Shown piece by piece: positions 27,401 through 42,400 of a DNA stretch of 64,000 nt. How positions within the stretch are numbered: the first letter of the stretch is position 1; every line of letters begins with the position of its first letter. This stretch comes from Cheiracanthium punctorium. Lineage: Eukaryota; Arthropoda; Arachnida; Araneae; Cheiracanthiidae. A model generated the notes under the pieces. That model searched no databases and had not been told where the DNA came from. It saw only the letters and a list, made by a program, of their open reading frames with translations. The position numbers were made by a program, and so were the translations under genes. Location: the NCBI GenBank assembly GCA_038373885.1, contig JAWZYV010012530.1:806001-870000 (forward strand), written 5' to 3'.

Positions 27401-30400
27401 ATAATTAAAAAGGCTTAATTAATCTTCACTGTATTTGCTAAATACTACAAAGTAACATGAACTAACATGAAGGTTTGAATAACACAAAATTTGTTAAAAT
27501 ATTTTAAAGGAAATATTAAGTCCTACTTATTCAATTTTAATATATACATGATATTTTAAGAGAACAATATAAGATGAAAACTATTTTATTTCAATTTCCT
27601 CAAAATTAAGGTTCTTTTTCATTCGTCCTATGATTATGAATTGACTATTTGCAATCCGATTTTTTGAATCCATTTAATAATTAACTCTAAGATGTAGAAA
27701 AAATATCCCAAAATAAATTAGAAGTAAATTTATTCTATGTGCGGTCAATCGTTTGGATTTCCTGAGCCGAAATGTGGTAATTAAGTATGATAAATACACG
27801 ATCTTTTGGAAAAAGTACTTGTTTTTTTTTCGAAGAATCTTAATTAGTCATTAATTTTAAAGCTAGGAATGTGAAAATATCTCCATTTTATTCTGAAAGC
27901 TTTCTCGCATAGTTAAACACACAACGAAAGAATTCTGAGGAATTGGTTTTTAACCCATTAAGCGCCAAAGCTCCCGTTACGGGAACATCTATTTTATACT
28001 TTTTTTCTTAAAATATTTTAACGCAATTTACGAAATACACATTTTATATAAACATTTACACTATAGGGTGTGTTATATAGTGTAAATGTTTATATAAAAT
28101 GTGTATTTCGCAAATTGCGTTAAAATATTTTAAGAAAAAAATATATAATAGATGTTCCCGTAACGGGAGCTTTGGCGCTTAATAGGTTAAGGACAGTAGT
28201 GCGAAATATTTTCAAGATCCCTGTGGCGGGGGAGTTGCGCAGCAGCTTGTGCAGTGTGCTAAATGCTAATTTAGGTTATAAAAATAACATCAACTTCATT
28301 TACCAGTATCTTGCCACGTTATTTATTAGCTGTGAATCAGCATGTATTCTTTACTATTCTTGATTAAGTGAACAGCAATCTCATTACTTCGAAATTTTCA
28401 ACCATGCTTTGTAGTCCCCGCGATCGTGTGTCCTTTTCATAAAATTTCTTCAAATAATGAAAGTTTTGCAAAGTTCTGCGAAAGTGTTTTATTAGTGTAT
28501 TTCCCCCTTTGTTACAGAGCGTCACACCCTCTAGTCACATAGCATATACTTGCAGTTCAGAAACAGAGCACTGCGTTACAGATGCTGTTTCGAATTTCAT
28601 TTTTAAGCTTTCATTGCGTGTTCCGACGAAATTTATGAGAGTGGCAATAATAATGATTCGTGTAAATATTTTGTACGAAATAAGATTAAGCTTTACAACA
28701 AGAAACATAATTAATGTACAACAGAAGGAGTTTTTCTCATAAGTTTAAATTTTTGTGAAAGTGAAAAAGAGTGAAAATTGTTTTGTGTCGTCCAGTGTAA
28801 AGCAAATTAATTTTATATGAAAAAATATATGCATAGAAAAATGTATGTTTAAACAATACATTCTAAAGAAACCTTTTTTTTAAATGTAAGATGTTCTCAT
28901 TTGTGTTTCGTTGAGAAGGCGGAGCTACTCAGTCAAGGTAAGATGGTACTCAATGGTGAAAGAACTGCTGCGATTGCAGATCTTTATATGATGCGAATAG
29001 GCATGTGGTGAAAAAAAATACGTATAATTAAGATTGATAAAAATATACGAAAATAATTTTAGCACTAAAATTATTCTATGGGCAGACAATCATTTGGATT
29101 TCTTGTAATACGCATGCGTTAATTAAAGATGATAACTGCTCGATCTCTCGAGAAAAGTATGTCCTGTATTCAGTGGCGTCGCTAAGCGTGGTGTCACCCC
29201 CCCCTCCACATACACAGGACAGTCAAAGTCAGTCCTGCATTAGAATAAACAAAATCGTTAATAGCATTGGGGGTGCAATTTTTTTTGGTACACTACACAA
29301 ATAACACAAATACTACACAAGAAAGTTCCTTCAAACATTACTAGGGTATTATGCTATTTTTCACCCCCCCCCCCGATATCCTTCGCACCCTTTTCCCCAA
29401 GATCCACTGCCTCCTCCCCCCAGCAAGAGAAAGTGTTCTCAGTTACACCCCTAGTTAAAAGGGGAACAAAATATAGATGAAATGACAACACATAAGTTGA
29501 GAACAACCTGCTATATTCTTGTTTTATGAGGAAAATGTTCCAAAATTTTAAACTGGAAAAAAAAAAAAAAAACGGTTGAGATGAAATAGCACATTTATAT
29601 CTACAGATGCACAGAACATGTGGTTTTCATTATATTTATTCTTATTTCTAATCTCTGAAGTCTCTTTCATCACCAAATCAGATCTTTTTTTTAAAATTAA
29701 TTGAAAAATTTTAAATCAGCATTTTTGTTTTGGTGTCACACCTCTGCTAGTGCCACCTGGTGTGGTTCGCACCCCCCAAGCGATGCCACTGTCTGTATTT
29801 TCTTCATTGTTAAACATTTCAGAATCTCTGTTTAAAGAGTTTGGAGCTCAAAGGGAGGAAATATTTTCTCAAATTTATTCTATACGTTTTCCTGCATAGT
29901 AAAACCATTCAGGAAAAGGATTCTCAGAAATTGGTTTCTATTTATGACACTGCGGATGATTTTGATTTTGATGAACTTTTGTAGACTAGAAGACGTGGTT
30001 GCTCTACGGCTTGTGTGCAAGTATGCTAAACACTAATGTAGATTATAGCACACTTTGAAATGTTATTTATTATAACTGCGCATCAGCACGTTTTCGCGCT
30101 TTTCTCGAGAGAGCGATCAACGATCTCATTGCTCCAATATTTTAAATCACATTTTGTAATCCATGCGATCATGCTTTCTTTTTGTAATTTTGTTTAAATG
30201 AATGAAATTTTCTTAAGAAAAAGCCCTTGAATACATTCAAAATTCTGGTTAATCGCTTTTTACCAGTACAGTTCGTAAATATCAAATATTATTTCAACGT
30301 TTAAAAATTTATGAATTTGGTACAAAACTACAGTACATATTTTGGTATAAGGAAATAGTAGCTTTAATTAGCGTTGGTTACCTTGATAACAAATATTTGC

Positions 30401-33400
30401 TACACAAAGACATCGCATTTTGAGTCCTTGTGCTAGCCTTTGGAACTAACTTCGGTACTTACGTATTATCCCAGCTGTCTACCAAGACGAGAGATTTTTC
30501 TCCAGATAAATACCGGACTCTATGAAATTATTGTTGGTTTGGAATACGATTAGCAACAGTTTGTCAGTACATTTGACGAAAAAATGGTTTGGCGGGAATG
30601 ACCACCGGGATAATACGGAAGTACCCTAACTTCTTTTGTTCTTGAAAACAGTTCGACCATCTTTGTGTGGTACTCTTTTCGGATAAATAATTTTTATTTT
30701 AGCCCTATACGAAATATTTTGTTTTACTTAGGACATGTTTTCTTTCATGAAGATAGGTTTCTTACCTCTAATACTTCCTCTATTGTATAATATACAACGA
30801 ACACCGTGAAAATAATTTCGCATATGAAGATGAAGTAATCACTTGTTGTTACGTATCTCAGGAGTTTCACTGTTCTGAAGCTCCACGATGGAATCATTCC
30901 ACCTGTAGCGGGAAACTCGAAACAAATTCTGAAAAAGAATAATGGTTAAAAATATCTCAAATATTTTTGTATTTTGAATTCATGCCATTAACGTGCCTAT
31001 ATAACAATACGTAATAACAAATTACGATATAAAATTAGGATATTCTATAATATAAAATCAAGAACCGATCTTTGAAGTTAATAAAGTACGAAATTTCTTT
31101 CATGGTACGCGATTATATCCCTACTTTGATACACCACTACAAAAACTCTAATTGTTTGGTAATCAACATATTTATTGTGATATTGTTTCAGTGACATTAA
31201 AATTAAACAATGACATGCACTTAATGACATTCACGTAAAAATGGCCATATTTACGTATGAAATATGGCCATGATCAAAAATGATAAAAATATCTTTTGAT
31301 CTTTATATGATCAAAAATTAAAAAAAAAACATGGCTCAGGCGTAGCTAAATACATTCTGTAATGAAGTATGCTGCGAGTAGGAAGATCGAAAAACGTTTC
31401 ACAAAATTTTGGGTCAACAAGGAACTAATTTTTACTAGGTCACATTTTTTTAAAGAAAATGACGTTTATAGTTACACAAAAGTTTCCTCTACGGCAGGCA
31501 GAACGATTAGCTAAAAATTTTGTATCTAAGTGTTTCAAACTTTTAATACACGTTTCTGATATGTTTTAAGAAAAACATTTTCCCTTTTACTATTCAAGTG
31601 CAAAGAGAATTGTTTTTATCAATTTAAAGAAAGTCATTTCAAGAAAAACTGGAATCTTTTCACTGATTCCAGTGTTTGTTGCTTTAAATCTTTCTTTAAA
31701 GAGCTGAAAGACTTGACATATTACACATTAATTCAATATGCGTTTTTATTTTTATACACATATATTGTAATAAAAGTTTGTTTTCAGGGACAGTCTCGCT
31801 GAAAGATCAATTTTCTGTGATCCAGAAGGTGGTCTCTTTAAGGAGGTTTCACTGTATTTTATGGCAAAAGCTTTTCAACATTGGTGATCACATTCCTGAA
31901 ATATTCACTTAATACTTTAAACAGTTTTATATTATTTAACGACAATATTTGCTGAATATTGGGCCTGCATTCGAAACATTTCCATTATTAAAAAACACTG
32001 GAGGAATATTGATAAACACAGAACGTTATCAATATTGTCTCAGAAGTTTTAAATAATAATTTTAATTAATAATTTATATAATTTAATTTACCTACTTTTT
32101 AATTCTCATTTAAATGTACATCCCGTGTAGCTTCTATACTGCGAAAATACAGATTTCATATTTCAAATATTTCCAACACTGAGAAAAAAAAGCCAGTCTT
32201 AATATTGTGATTCGGAACATTCCTGTTATTGTGTCTGAACGTTCCAATTAACATTTTTGAAATTACTTGAAGCTTAAATATACACCATGAAATCATATAT
32301 GCACTTTTGGAAATATACCCAAATGCCATGTACTCCAGCTCATGCGCAATATGTCATTTTGAAAAATTAAATCGGTTTCTTACTTGACGATGCAAAACAA
32401 ATTCAGATTAGCATTGTAGACAGTGAAGTCCAGAAAAACTGCTCTCGTAGCCCTTGCCAGCCAAAGATTTTCTTTCAAGTAAGCCATAATGGGTCTGGAA
32501 GAATTGGAGCTGGTTCCTAGGTCAACGTAAGATCCAGCTCCACTGTATGTGGAGAGGAGTCCCCAGTGACTGCTACCACCCAGCTCATCTTCTGAAAAAT
32601 AGGTCCACCTGAAAAAGAAAAAAAGTAAGAAAATCTGAAACTCTTTTTCAGATTTTAAATACGCATATATTAAAAGTGTACCATAATTTCCTCGTCGTTC
32701 CTATTTTCTTTCCTTATTCCATTGGAAAGTGTATCATTATTCAGGAGTGTGCCGTATTTTTCTCCCTTATTCCATAAAACACATCTTTGGAATCGAAATC
32801 TATCATGAAATCGCCTGCTAAAACTGTTTTACAATTTCCGCTCAGAATATTCCAATTGTACTTCACTGCTTTAAATGCTGTTTGGAATGTGCTTCATAAT
32901 CCATGAGTGTGTCTTTCTTAGGTTGATTGCTACTTTGACGGCCCGACTCTAGCCACGGTGGCGATAATTAAACATATGCAGTTACCAAGACGATTTTTTT
33001 TTTTATTTATGTGGCAGCCGTAGTTCAGAATTAAAAGGGCGATTTGAAACAACATCTAAGTACAGCATTCCATTACTTATGTATTTATTTTGGGTTACCA
33101 ATTAATGTAGTTTTAATAATTCAGTGTCTTAAAATTCCTTAACTGGTGCGTTTATCGCTAATTTGTTCACTTTCGTTTTCATCTAGTTCTTTTGGGGGCG
33201 TTGACACTTGTGCATAACTCCTCGAGATCCATGCCTGCAAAGCTCGCCGAAGTGCTACGATTTTTTAGGTTGGCGGCGTTAAAATAGGGATCAACTCTTT
33301 TTTGTTCCATAAAACACATCTTCGGAATCGAAATCTATCTTAAAATCACATAATTTTTTTTGGAAATAAGAATGACTATGAATTTAGAAAAATTATTTTC

Positions 33401-36400
33401 CGTTGCTTTTCCGAAAAAATTCATACTTAAGCACAAAAGAAACCTCCTTGAAAAATTGGCCTGGACTCCATACGTTTTGGGAAATATTGCGAAATACCGT
33501 ACGTATGTTTAAGATTTTTTCCTGAAACTCTTAAAGGTTGACCGTTTATAAAATGCTTAATATTGCTCATGAAGCGGCTTTTAAAATTTTTTTCCAGTCT
33601 CTTGCGTTGTTACAATTTTACAATTCAAAAGTCATGTTGCTTCTAATACAGAACAGGCTTAACAATAATCTTATTAATTTGAGGCTTCATTTCACAGTGA
33701 TTTTAAGATTCTAATTGAATGTTAAGTTAATGATAAAGTCTTGAGATAGTATTTATGTTGTTAAAAATACCCAGAAATTATCGATTTTAGACAGTTCTTC
33801 AAATGTCTAAAAATGTACTCGATGAATCATTCAGTTACTTTGGTCATTTAAAGAACATGCTATAATTTACACTTTCTAATGCAACTTCAACATAGTGAAC
33901 ACACCAAAAACTTTTGTACACTCCACACAAAAATAAATAAATAAATCTGGAAATGATTTTTAATGTACAAAAATTGTTTATCTATTAGCAACACGTGTTT
34001 TAATTTTCGTAAAAATATTAAATCTATTCAGGATATAAATGTTTTAAAAAAATCCAAAAGTTTTCACATTTTTCTTCCTATATAATTTCTAGAGATTTAT
34101 GTAAAATAAAACAAAACTTTCAGAAAAATAGTCAATGCATGAATTAAACATTGCACTGAAGTTAAAAATAGATCTTTTGGATATACGATGAGATATGAAG
34201 ATCTGATATTCTTTACTGACATACAAGTATTGTCCACGGATTGTAGTCTATTTGAGCCATTTTGTGTGCTTGGGTGAAAAAAAGATGTCAATGGCACTTA
34301 TTTTTAATAAGGAACGTCACTCTATTGGTAAGTAGAATAATAATCTTAAGGCAATCCCAACATGTTTACGGCAAGTTCGAATGCATTCAGACAAGGAGAA
34401 GTCATAAACATTTTCAACTTTGTTTAGAAAACGTTAAAAAAAAATCTCGGTTGTTCGAGCCTCGTCAGGGGGAGACTCCCCCTGAACCCCCCTAATTTTT
34501 TAGTTTCATTATTGCCATATTAAAACGATATTAATTGACTATGTCATTTTATCGCTCATCTTTCGCGTATTTTGCCTGGTAACCCTATGTTGAAATTTTT
34601 ATGAGTTTAACCTATTTATAGAAAAATACATGTGAAGCATATTCTGCAGCTTACGAAATATTGTAACAATAGATTAAAGCTGTTATAAACTAATAGTATT
34701 TAAATACATGTAAAATTATATCGCTTTTTTTGTCGCTTTTGTACGTCGCATTTTTGGGACACATTTTTCAATAAAGGGAGTTGAGAGATAAAATGACATA
34801 GTCATTAAAACCACTCACGCTGTTCCATTCATGAGTCCAAAGGGTCTTTTGTCTTCAGCTTGAGGGGAGTAGACATCATAGCACTCCGATATTGAAGACT
34901 TGAAGTCATCGTGCACCTCACAAGAATCATTCCTCACTCTTAGCTGCCGAATTCTCGGAGAGCCAAGCAGTCTGTTCTCGTAAAGGACATTTCTGTCTTC
35001 CATTAGCGTTGGGGTACCGGCATCGTCGTACCACTTTTCCCAGTACATACAGTCGTGGAGGACGTAAGTATCAAACTGAAAGTACAAGTTTTATTTAAAC
35101 TTCTGTGTAATGTGACAAAAATTTGCAAGACTCACAAAAGTCTTCAAAGCGGCGATATGTTGTTACCCGTTGCTCCCACACAAGTACCAGTAGAGATTTA
35201 CTAAAGTTAGCTTTAATTCTGAAGGTTATATTATACGTTGTTCTGCATACTGAATCATACAGCTGAAAAATATACAGATGCATAATTTGTTCATTGTGGA
35301 CTAGCGGGATTCTACAGAAAATTAATGAAATTATATGTTACTCTATATAATATCATATCGTAAGGGGATATTATCAAGAAATTTTTCTTAATTATTTTGG
35401 TGTTGATACTTTCAAATGATTATAATGATAGCGAAAAGCTGGCAATCTTTCTAAAACAATGCAAATAATTACCTAGTATTAGCCAAAAGTTCATGGATTA
35501 CTACAGTAAAACCACTTTTGCTACTAGTAAAGAACGCTACTTCCGATAATTGCATTAAAACGGAGAAATGAATAGAAGCTGAATATAAAAGACCCATTAT
35601 TTTTAACTCGGTTGTTGGTGACTGAAAAGAATTATAAATTTTTACAATTTAAAGAGGAAAATTTACTGCCATTGAAAATATAATTTAAGTCTATTTCACT
35701 GCCACTGATCAGTGCAGGTTCAGCCTATGCAGTACAAGTTCCAGTTCAGGTTTGGCCTATTTTAAAAATCATACAGAGCATATATTTCAGTTTTTTGTAA
35801 AAATAAATAAATAAAAAAATAACAAAAAGCTATTGAAATTTTAATTAACTAAATTTTTTGTAGTAGAAAATTAGTTTTCGGGAAACTTTTGCCTCTGCTC
35901 TCAATGTACTCTTTATAGAAATTCCCCTTTTCGAATTATTTGGAACACTTCAACCTATCTGTACAGAAAGATCACAGAGTTGCAATTCTAAAGGAGGGTA
36001 CACACATGCGCACTGCTCAATCTGCTCCGTGTTTCACTGTACATATAATTATAAATTTTAACAGTCGGCCCGCTGTCCATAGAAAAATCCAATCAATTGC
36101 CTTTTTTAGCAGTGGAGTTGTAATACCGTGCTCACGATAAAGAACAAGCTTTATTTTCCTGTTCAAACTGAACAGCGGAACACCAAAGTGTTCGTTGAAA
36201 TACCGACAAGAGATGGATTTTTGTGCGCCGAAGGACTCATAGAGAAGAAATAGAATAGAGAGCTCCATAGCAACCTTAACTTGAGGTATTTGTGTTATCA
36301 CGTGCCTTGTGGCAAGATTTTATGCGCATAACTCTTGCGCATGCAAATATCCGTAGTTTTCTATGGAGCATTTGTAGCCAGCGCGCTTATTTCCGTTTTC

Positions 36401-39400
36401 ATCGTTACATTAAAAAAAAAAAATGGTACGCAGCTGCTCTGCATATGGATGCAATTCATGATTTATCAAAGGTTCTGGAATAACATCTCACGAGAGAGGG
36501 GTTGTTTTCGTACTTTTAAAATATACTATGGTGCAGATTATTGTATTTCGACACGGGCCTTACTGGAGGTGGACTAAAAGTTCAGAAACAGGAAGCCATA
36601 CATGTTCAAGAGAAGATGTAATTTTCCACTGCGTCGTGCCAAAGGCAAAACTCGGGCAAAACTCCTTCAAGTAATTTTAACTTGGTTCTATTCAAGATCA
36701 GTAGATCATGCAAAATTGTTCGATGGCAAGGGGGCAGGGAAAGGATTTCAGATTTAGTTCCTACAAGACGCTGAACTAGAGCTAAAGATCGCTTCTCGGA
36801 GCGATACAATTAGACTTAGCCTACAAACGTGGCGATGAAGCGCTAACAAGAATACACCAACAATCAAGAAAATAGGGGCACACATAATACGCATAAGTTA
36901 AGCATAAATCTGTGCATTAATTTTATAAACCTAAACAATTAGGCGCAGAAATTAAAAAATGTTACCAAAACGTGTCGATGAAGAAAATCACCAAAGATCA
37001 TACTGTGAGAGACTACTAGACTAAGCAAAAATTAGCAGCCTTGTCTAAAAAGTTAGCAGCTGCAAAATGAAATTCTTTTCAATGAATTGAATAAAAATAA
37101 GCAAATGTACTGTCATAAACCACAAGAACTGAAATAATTTGAGCGGATGGGAGGGGGTATATAATACGCACTGCTCAAAATATAGGACAGCGGTTATATA
37201 CGAGTGCTGAGAAAACAATATGTGATGGCATCACATATACTTTTTATAAAAAGAATATTTCAATGTATCCACATATCCACTGAACCTTGGCGATATTCTT
37301 TTTTGACGCCAAGAGGGTTTGTAATGCTTATACAGAGAGCCACTTTCAATCTTAGTTTACACTTACCACCCGCCCGATCTGGTGATGAAGCCCAAGTCTA
37401 GCCTTTTGGCGCATCTGAGTTCCACAAGCCACACGGTTCATCTTTGCCTCACATTTCTGTCAGGTTTTGAATGGCGGGGCGCTTTCTAGAATATTTCTAA
37501 TCTCTTGCGCATGCACATCTCCAAAACTCCGTATTAAGCTATAAACTTTCTGTGATTGCTTAGGGTGTTCGCCGAGCAGCGTGAAAGTTCGTACCCCTTT
37601 TTTTATGTTTAACCCTTGCGTCAATGACCGGTTACCCGGTTATCTTTTGGAGATGAGGTCATAGTAATTTAATCATTTCTAATTAAGCTTAGGTTAAATT
37701 GGTTTTTATCCTCGTTATTTACATGAATCTGAAATAAATATATAATTTCTGACCCTTTTGGGAAAAATTATTCTTGAGTTTTTATGCGTTACACTTTCCG
37801 ATATCATTACTCAAAATCCAGGTACTAAGATACCCATTATTGTCTCCCTTGTACATACAGATTGTAAATGGTTATTGTAATAAATATAAGCAAACATAAT
37901 AATAAAAATTATTATTATTATTATACATTCTTTATTTTCCTTTTAAATATTTATTATTATTATTTATTATTAATCGAATTGTTCAGCAAGTTATTACTTT
38001 ATTATAAAATAGGTAACAGATAATGAAACAAATGAAGAGCGCAGATATTCGATGTGGGTACCGTGGTACCAGCTATTTAAAAATACGGGGTGTGTTTGGT
38101 CATTGATTCAAGGGTTAATTACACTTGGTTTTAACTGTGAGTGTATATATTTTTTTTACTCACTCGCCAGAAGTCTATAACTTGAGTCGACCCTTTAACG
38201 TTGTTTCTCGTATCTTCATACGGCGATTCCAGAAATAGCTCGCTAATAACTTTTGTGAGAAAGTACATATTCGGGCTCATCATTCCAAACGTTACTGAAA
38301 ATTAAGCACATTGAATTACTGCTTGTAAAGAAAACAAATATCAGCCACTTGAGCGACGTGGAGTTGTGTTTAAGTTAGATTTGTATACTTACAGATACAC
38401 AGAACGACGAGAAAAACTAAATAAATAACGAGTTCTTTGATAGTGGTCTTTACAATCCATTCTCTGTCGGTATCACCGGCACCTGCCATCTGACGTGTTG
38501 CCCATATTCCTACACAATAAAAATAAGAAATAGGTCACCAACATTGATTTTGGAAGAATGTTAGTAAAGATTAAATTTACTGTGCTTAACGTTTCACATA
38601 GCAACATACGTTAAAATAATTAAGTTCACTGGCACTTTTTTTTTGGGGGGGGGGAAATATAGTTTTGTTTCTCTTTGAATGTACTGTTATAATATCAAAT
38701 AAAATAGAACGCTTTTCTTTTTTTTAAATCAAAATGGATTTTTTACACGCTAAAACCAATGACAATATTTATTTGCGGCGGATGAATGTTTAATTCTAAT
38801 TCAAATTTAAAAAAGGAAGAAATTAAGTACGAGAGTCAAATAAGCAGGAAATGTACCTTTTATAAACCATAATCAAATATAAATGTTTTCCTTTTATGCA
38901 TAGAGCTCTTTCCGATATGTAAGACTTAAAAGTCTTCACATTTTCTGCGCAGATTCTACCTGTTCTGTAATGATAGTTATCATTATCTTTTTTTAAATTA
39001 AACTAAGCAATATATCACTAAGAACATCACATCAACAAAAATTATTTTTAATAACTGATAAACGTAACAACGTTGCCGTAAAATGCCGATAGAAGATCAA
39101 AACCAAGCGTTTGCTTGTCAAGTTATCTTGCCATTATAAATTCTCCGGAAATTGCATCTTGAAGCTTTTTTTGCTCAAGACGACACTTATCCGACAGAAG
39201 TACTTAAAAAAAAATTAAAAAATAGAGTAGACTTCTAGGCTTTGCAAGAGTGATTGCTAGGTTTATTGAAAAGATATATTCTGCACAGGTAATTGATTAA
39301 ATTAAATTAGCATTGCTATAAAATTTATTTCAATTACCATTGAGTGAGTGTAATCTATAGGAGATTTTATTATTATTTCTGAAAAAAAAAACACGTGTGA

Positions 39401-42400
39401 ATACCATTTACGTCATTTTATTAAAAAATGTCCTTTTAGTAAAATTGAAAAACTTACTTAAATTTCGCGATAAATCCATGTAAACTTACGAAAATTAAAT
39501 CCTAAAAAAGTTCTAAAAAAGATAAAGTAATGCCATAAATTTTTTTCAACTATCTTAAAATGTTGATAATATGCAATTATTACTTTTTCTGTTATTAAAA
39601 CTAACTTTAAGCAATTAACTGCTGTATCCATTCAAAGTATTGTATGCTCTTATAATTCTCAGTTATATATTTTAATTTTATTTGAAACAGAGGAAAATGA
39701 TTAAAACGCAATTCAAATCCCTATTTTGTAATGTATTAAAATCTTTTTTTTTTTTTTTTTGACCCCATGAAAGAACCCCGTAAAATACTACTTTCACCTT
39801 TTTCATTAGTGAACATATGTACAGATTTGGTGGCAATACAAGCTTCTTTTTTTGCAGTTCGAGAGCAAATACTATTAAAAACAAGTGCATAGACAACTCT
39901 CGAACATGTTACAGATTTCTCATAAATTGCTTTTGGCTGAAAAAAATAGTATTTTGTCTCTTTGCCGAACTATCAGTAAACATTTTATTTATTTTAGAAT
40001 CGCATTCTTGTATAAATGCAGTGCGAAACTAACCTGTTTATTATATTCGGTGAAATTCTTGTTGGTTACTATAAAAGTATTGTAAAGAAGAAAATAAAAC
40101 GGTTAAATTAAGCATCATTATCACTTAGAAAAAGGTAACTTTATTTCCTTTTTTCAGAGAAACATCAATTCTTTTAGAAAGAGACACTTTGTTCAGTTTA
40201 GAGATTAATAAACTGATGATTAAAGGAAAGAGGAAGGAAAATTATGTGTTTTGTATTGTATGTATATTAATAATTTTAGCCGACAGCAGTCCAAAGGCAC
40301 TCCGTACTGACGGCTCATCTTCCCTCGACGCGGACATGATTTGACGTATTCGATACCTTTTGCAGCATGCCGCGCCATCTGCTTCGATGGCATGCATGTG
40401 TCGGTCCAGAACTTATCCGATAGAGCTGAGTTTGCTGGGCATATTCAAATCCTATTTTGTACAAGTTTCTTATTTTGCAACTTGCATCTTTATTTATCCA
40501 TCAAAACTTACTAACTGAAGCCTTTTCTTTAATCATTTCCTGATCTACTAATTTTAGGAGTATTTCTTGTAAAAGTTCGCTTTTATTTAGTAGTGTATTT
40601 GACTGCATTTGAAAACTCATTTAAACAATGAACAACATGTAATTTTAATTTATTCAATACATTATGTGTTCAAGTTTTGTGATTGAACGAATTTCCCTGA
40701 AATTCGACAGCATAATAGAGGCTGAATTTAAAAACCTATCATGCATAATCATCCTCAAATTTTTAATCTCCGACGTTAAGAGGCTTTTCGGACCCCACGG
40801 TTAAATAATGCCACAATGCCATTGTCTCCGGTTGAGAAGCCTCTTTAAAAATACTACTTTTTACGGAAGATAATTTCCAGGCGAAATGCTTAATTACGAA
40901 GTCCGTTTTTAAACCTATTCAGTTGAGGTTATTAATAGGCGGAATTCGCTAGTGAAATGTTTAATATATCCTTTCAGCTATAAACAATGGCCCGAACTAT
41001 TGTTAACGTCTCTGTCACCGTGCCGTGACAGCTGTCAGCAACATAAAACAGAAAGTGCTGCTTGCTGTTACTCCAGAAAAATAAACTAGTAACCATGGAT
41101 ACAAAATTAGAAATGCAGACAACTGTGGTGATTAAAAACCTTCCTCTGGCGTACAGTTTGATTAAGGGCAGCTGTTTTTAATTGGATTTCCAAACGGGGA
41201 AGGCATAAAATAGATTAAACAAGGGAAGATTTTTGATGGTTTTGAGACAAAAAGAAACAGAAAAGATTTTATGCAAGGGAGAGATCGATCGTAAACTTTT
41301 CAAGGCTAAAAGTTCAAAGCCTTAAGATGCTTAGAAAGACGTGACGAAAAAGAGGAAACTGGATTTTAAGTTTGGTAAACAGATTTATTTTATTGTTTCA
41401 AGCAGTTTGAAGCAATTTTTTCCTTTTCAAGAATTATAGGGTAAAAGAGTACTTGGTAAAATCAATGCAGTGAAATGTGACATTATGTGATGCAATACCG
41501 ATAGAATGTACATAACTACATCTTATTTTGCAAAGAACTCTAATTAATATAAAATGAGCTGATTCGTTTCTTTTTTTTATTTTGACTTTAAAAATCTTGA
41601 ACAGAATGTTTTATAGCTTTTTTAAATTTTAAATTTTAAATTTTTCAAACAAAAATTAAGTTGCATAAATAAGAAAAAATAAAATATATTAAATGAAACA
41701 TACAAAAATGTTTTTCTGCATAACTCATACATAAGGGGACGGAATGTATTTGTATCTTTTGAGTAATAAAACCATTATTCTAGAGGACAGCTCTATGATT
41801 AATCTTAACATATGAACGTTATGCTACATACCAATAACAAAAATTAAAACCTCACAGCAAATAATAGTTATATAAAAGTTAAAAAAAATAAGTTTAAAAA
41901 ATGTAATATTGATTATAATTCATCAAAGCACAGTTTTTACACACGAGTATGCCTAAAGGCTGTTATGGAAATTTATTATTATTTTCTAGAATAGAGGGTT
42001 TCAGTATCATTCTTGAATTTTACTGGTGAAAGAAAGCTTATTTAGCAAATGATCAAACGAACTTTGTTAGATATTAAAAAACGTAACGGGATAAAATGAG
42101 ATAAAAAAAAATCAAATATATACTTACAGCATTTTACCTTACTAAACGTCTAAGTTGTGTAGAAAATTGTTGAAAAATTTAAATAATCATTTAAGACGTT
42201 TTAACGAGGCGTTATTCTTCAAATTAATCCAAATTAGTAAAATACTGCTTAACCCTATAGAAAATTTTCCTCCCATGGCAATCCCCGTCGTTGCCAGTTA
42301 TTCTTCATGTAGGTTTGCCTTAAAGCACAATGCACACATAATACTGTTTAACATGGGGACAAAATTTTCAAAAAAATATTAAACTATATCCTAAAATTTA

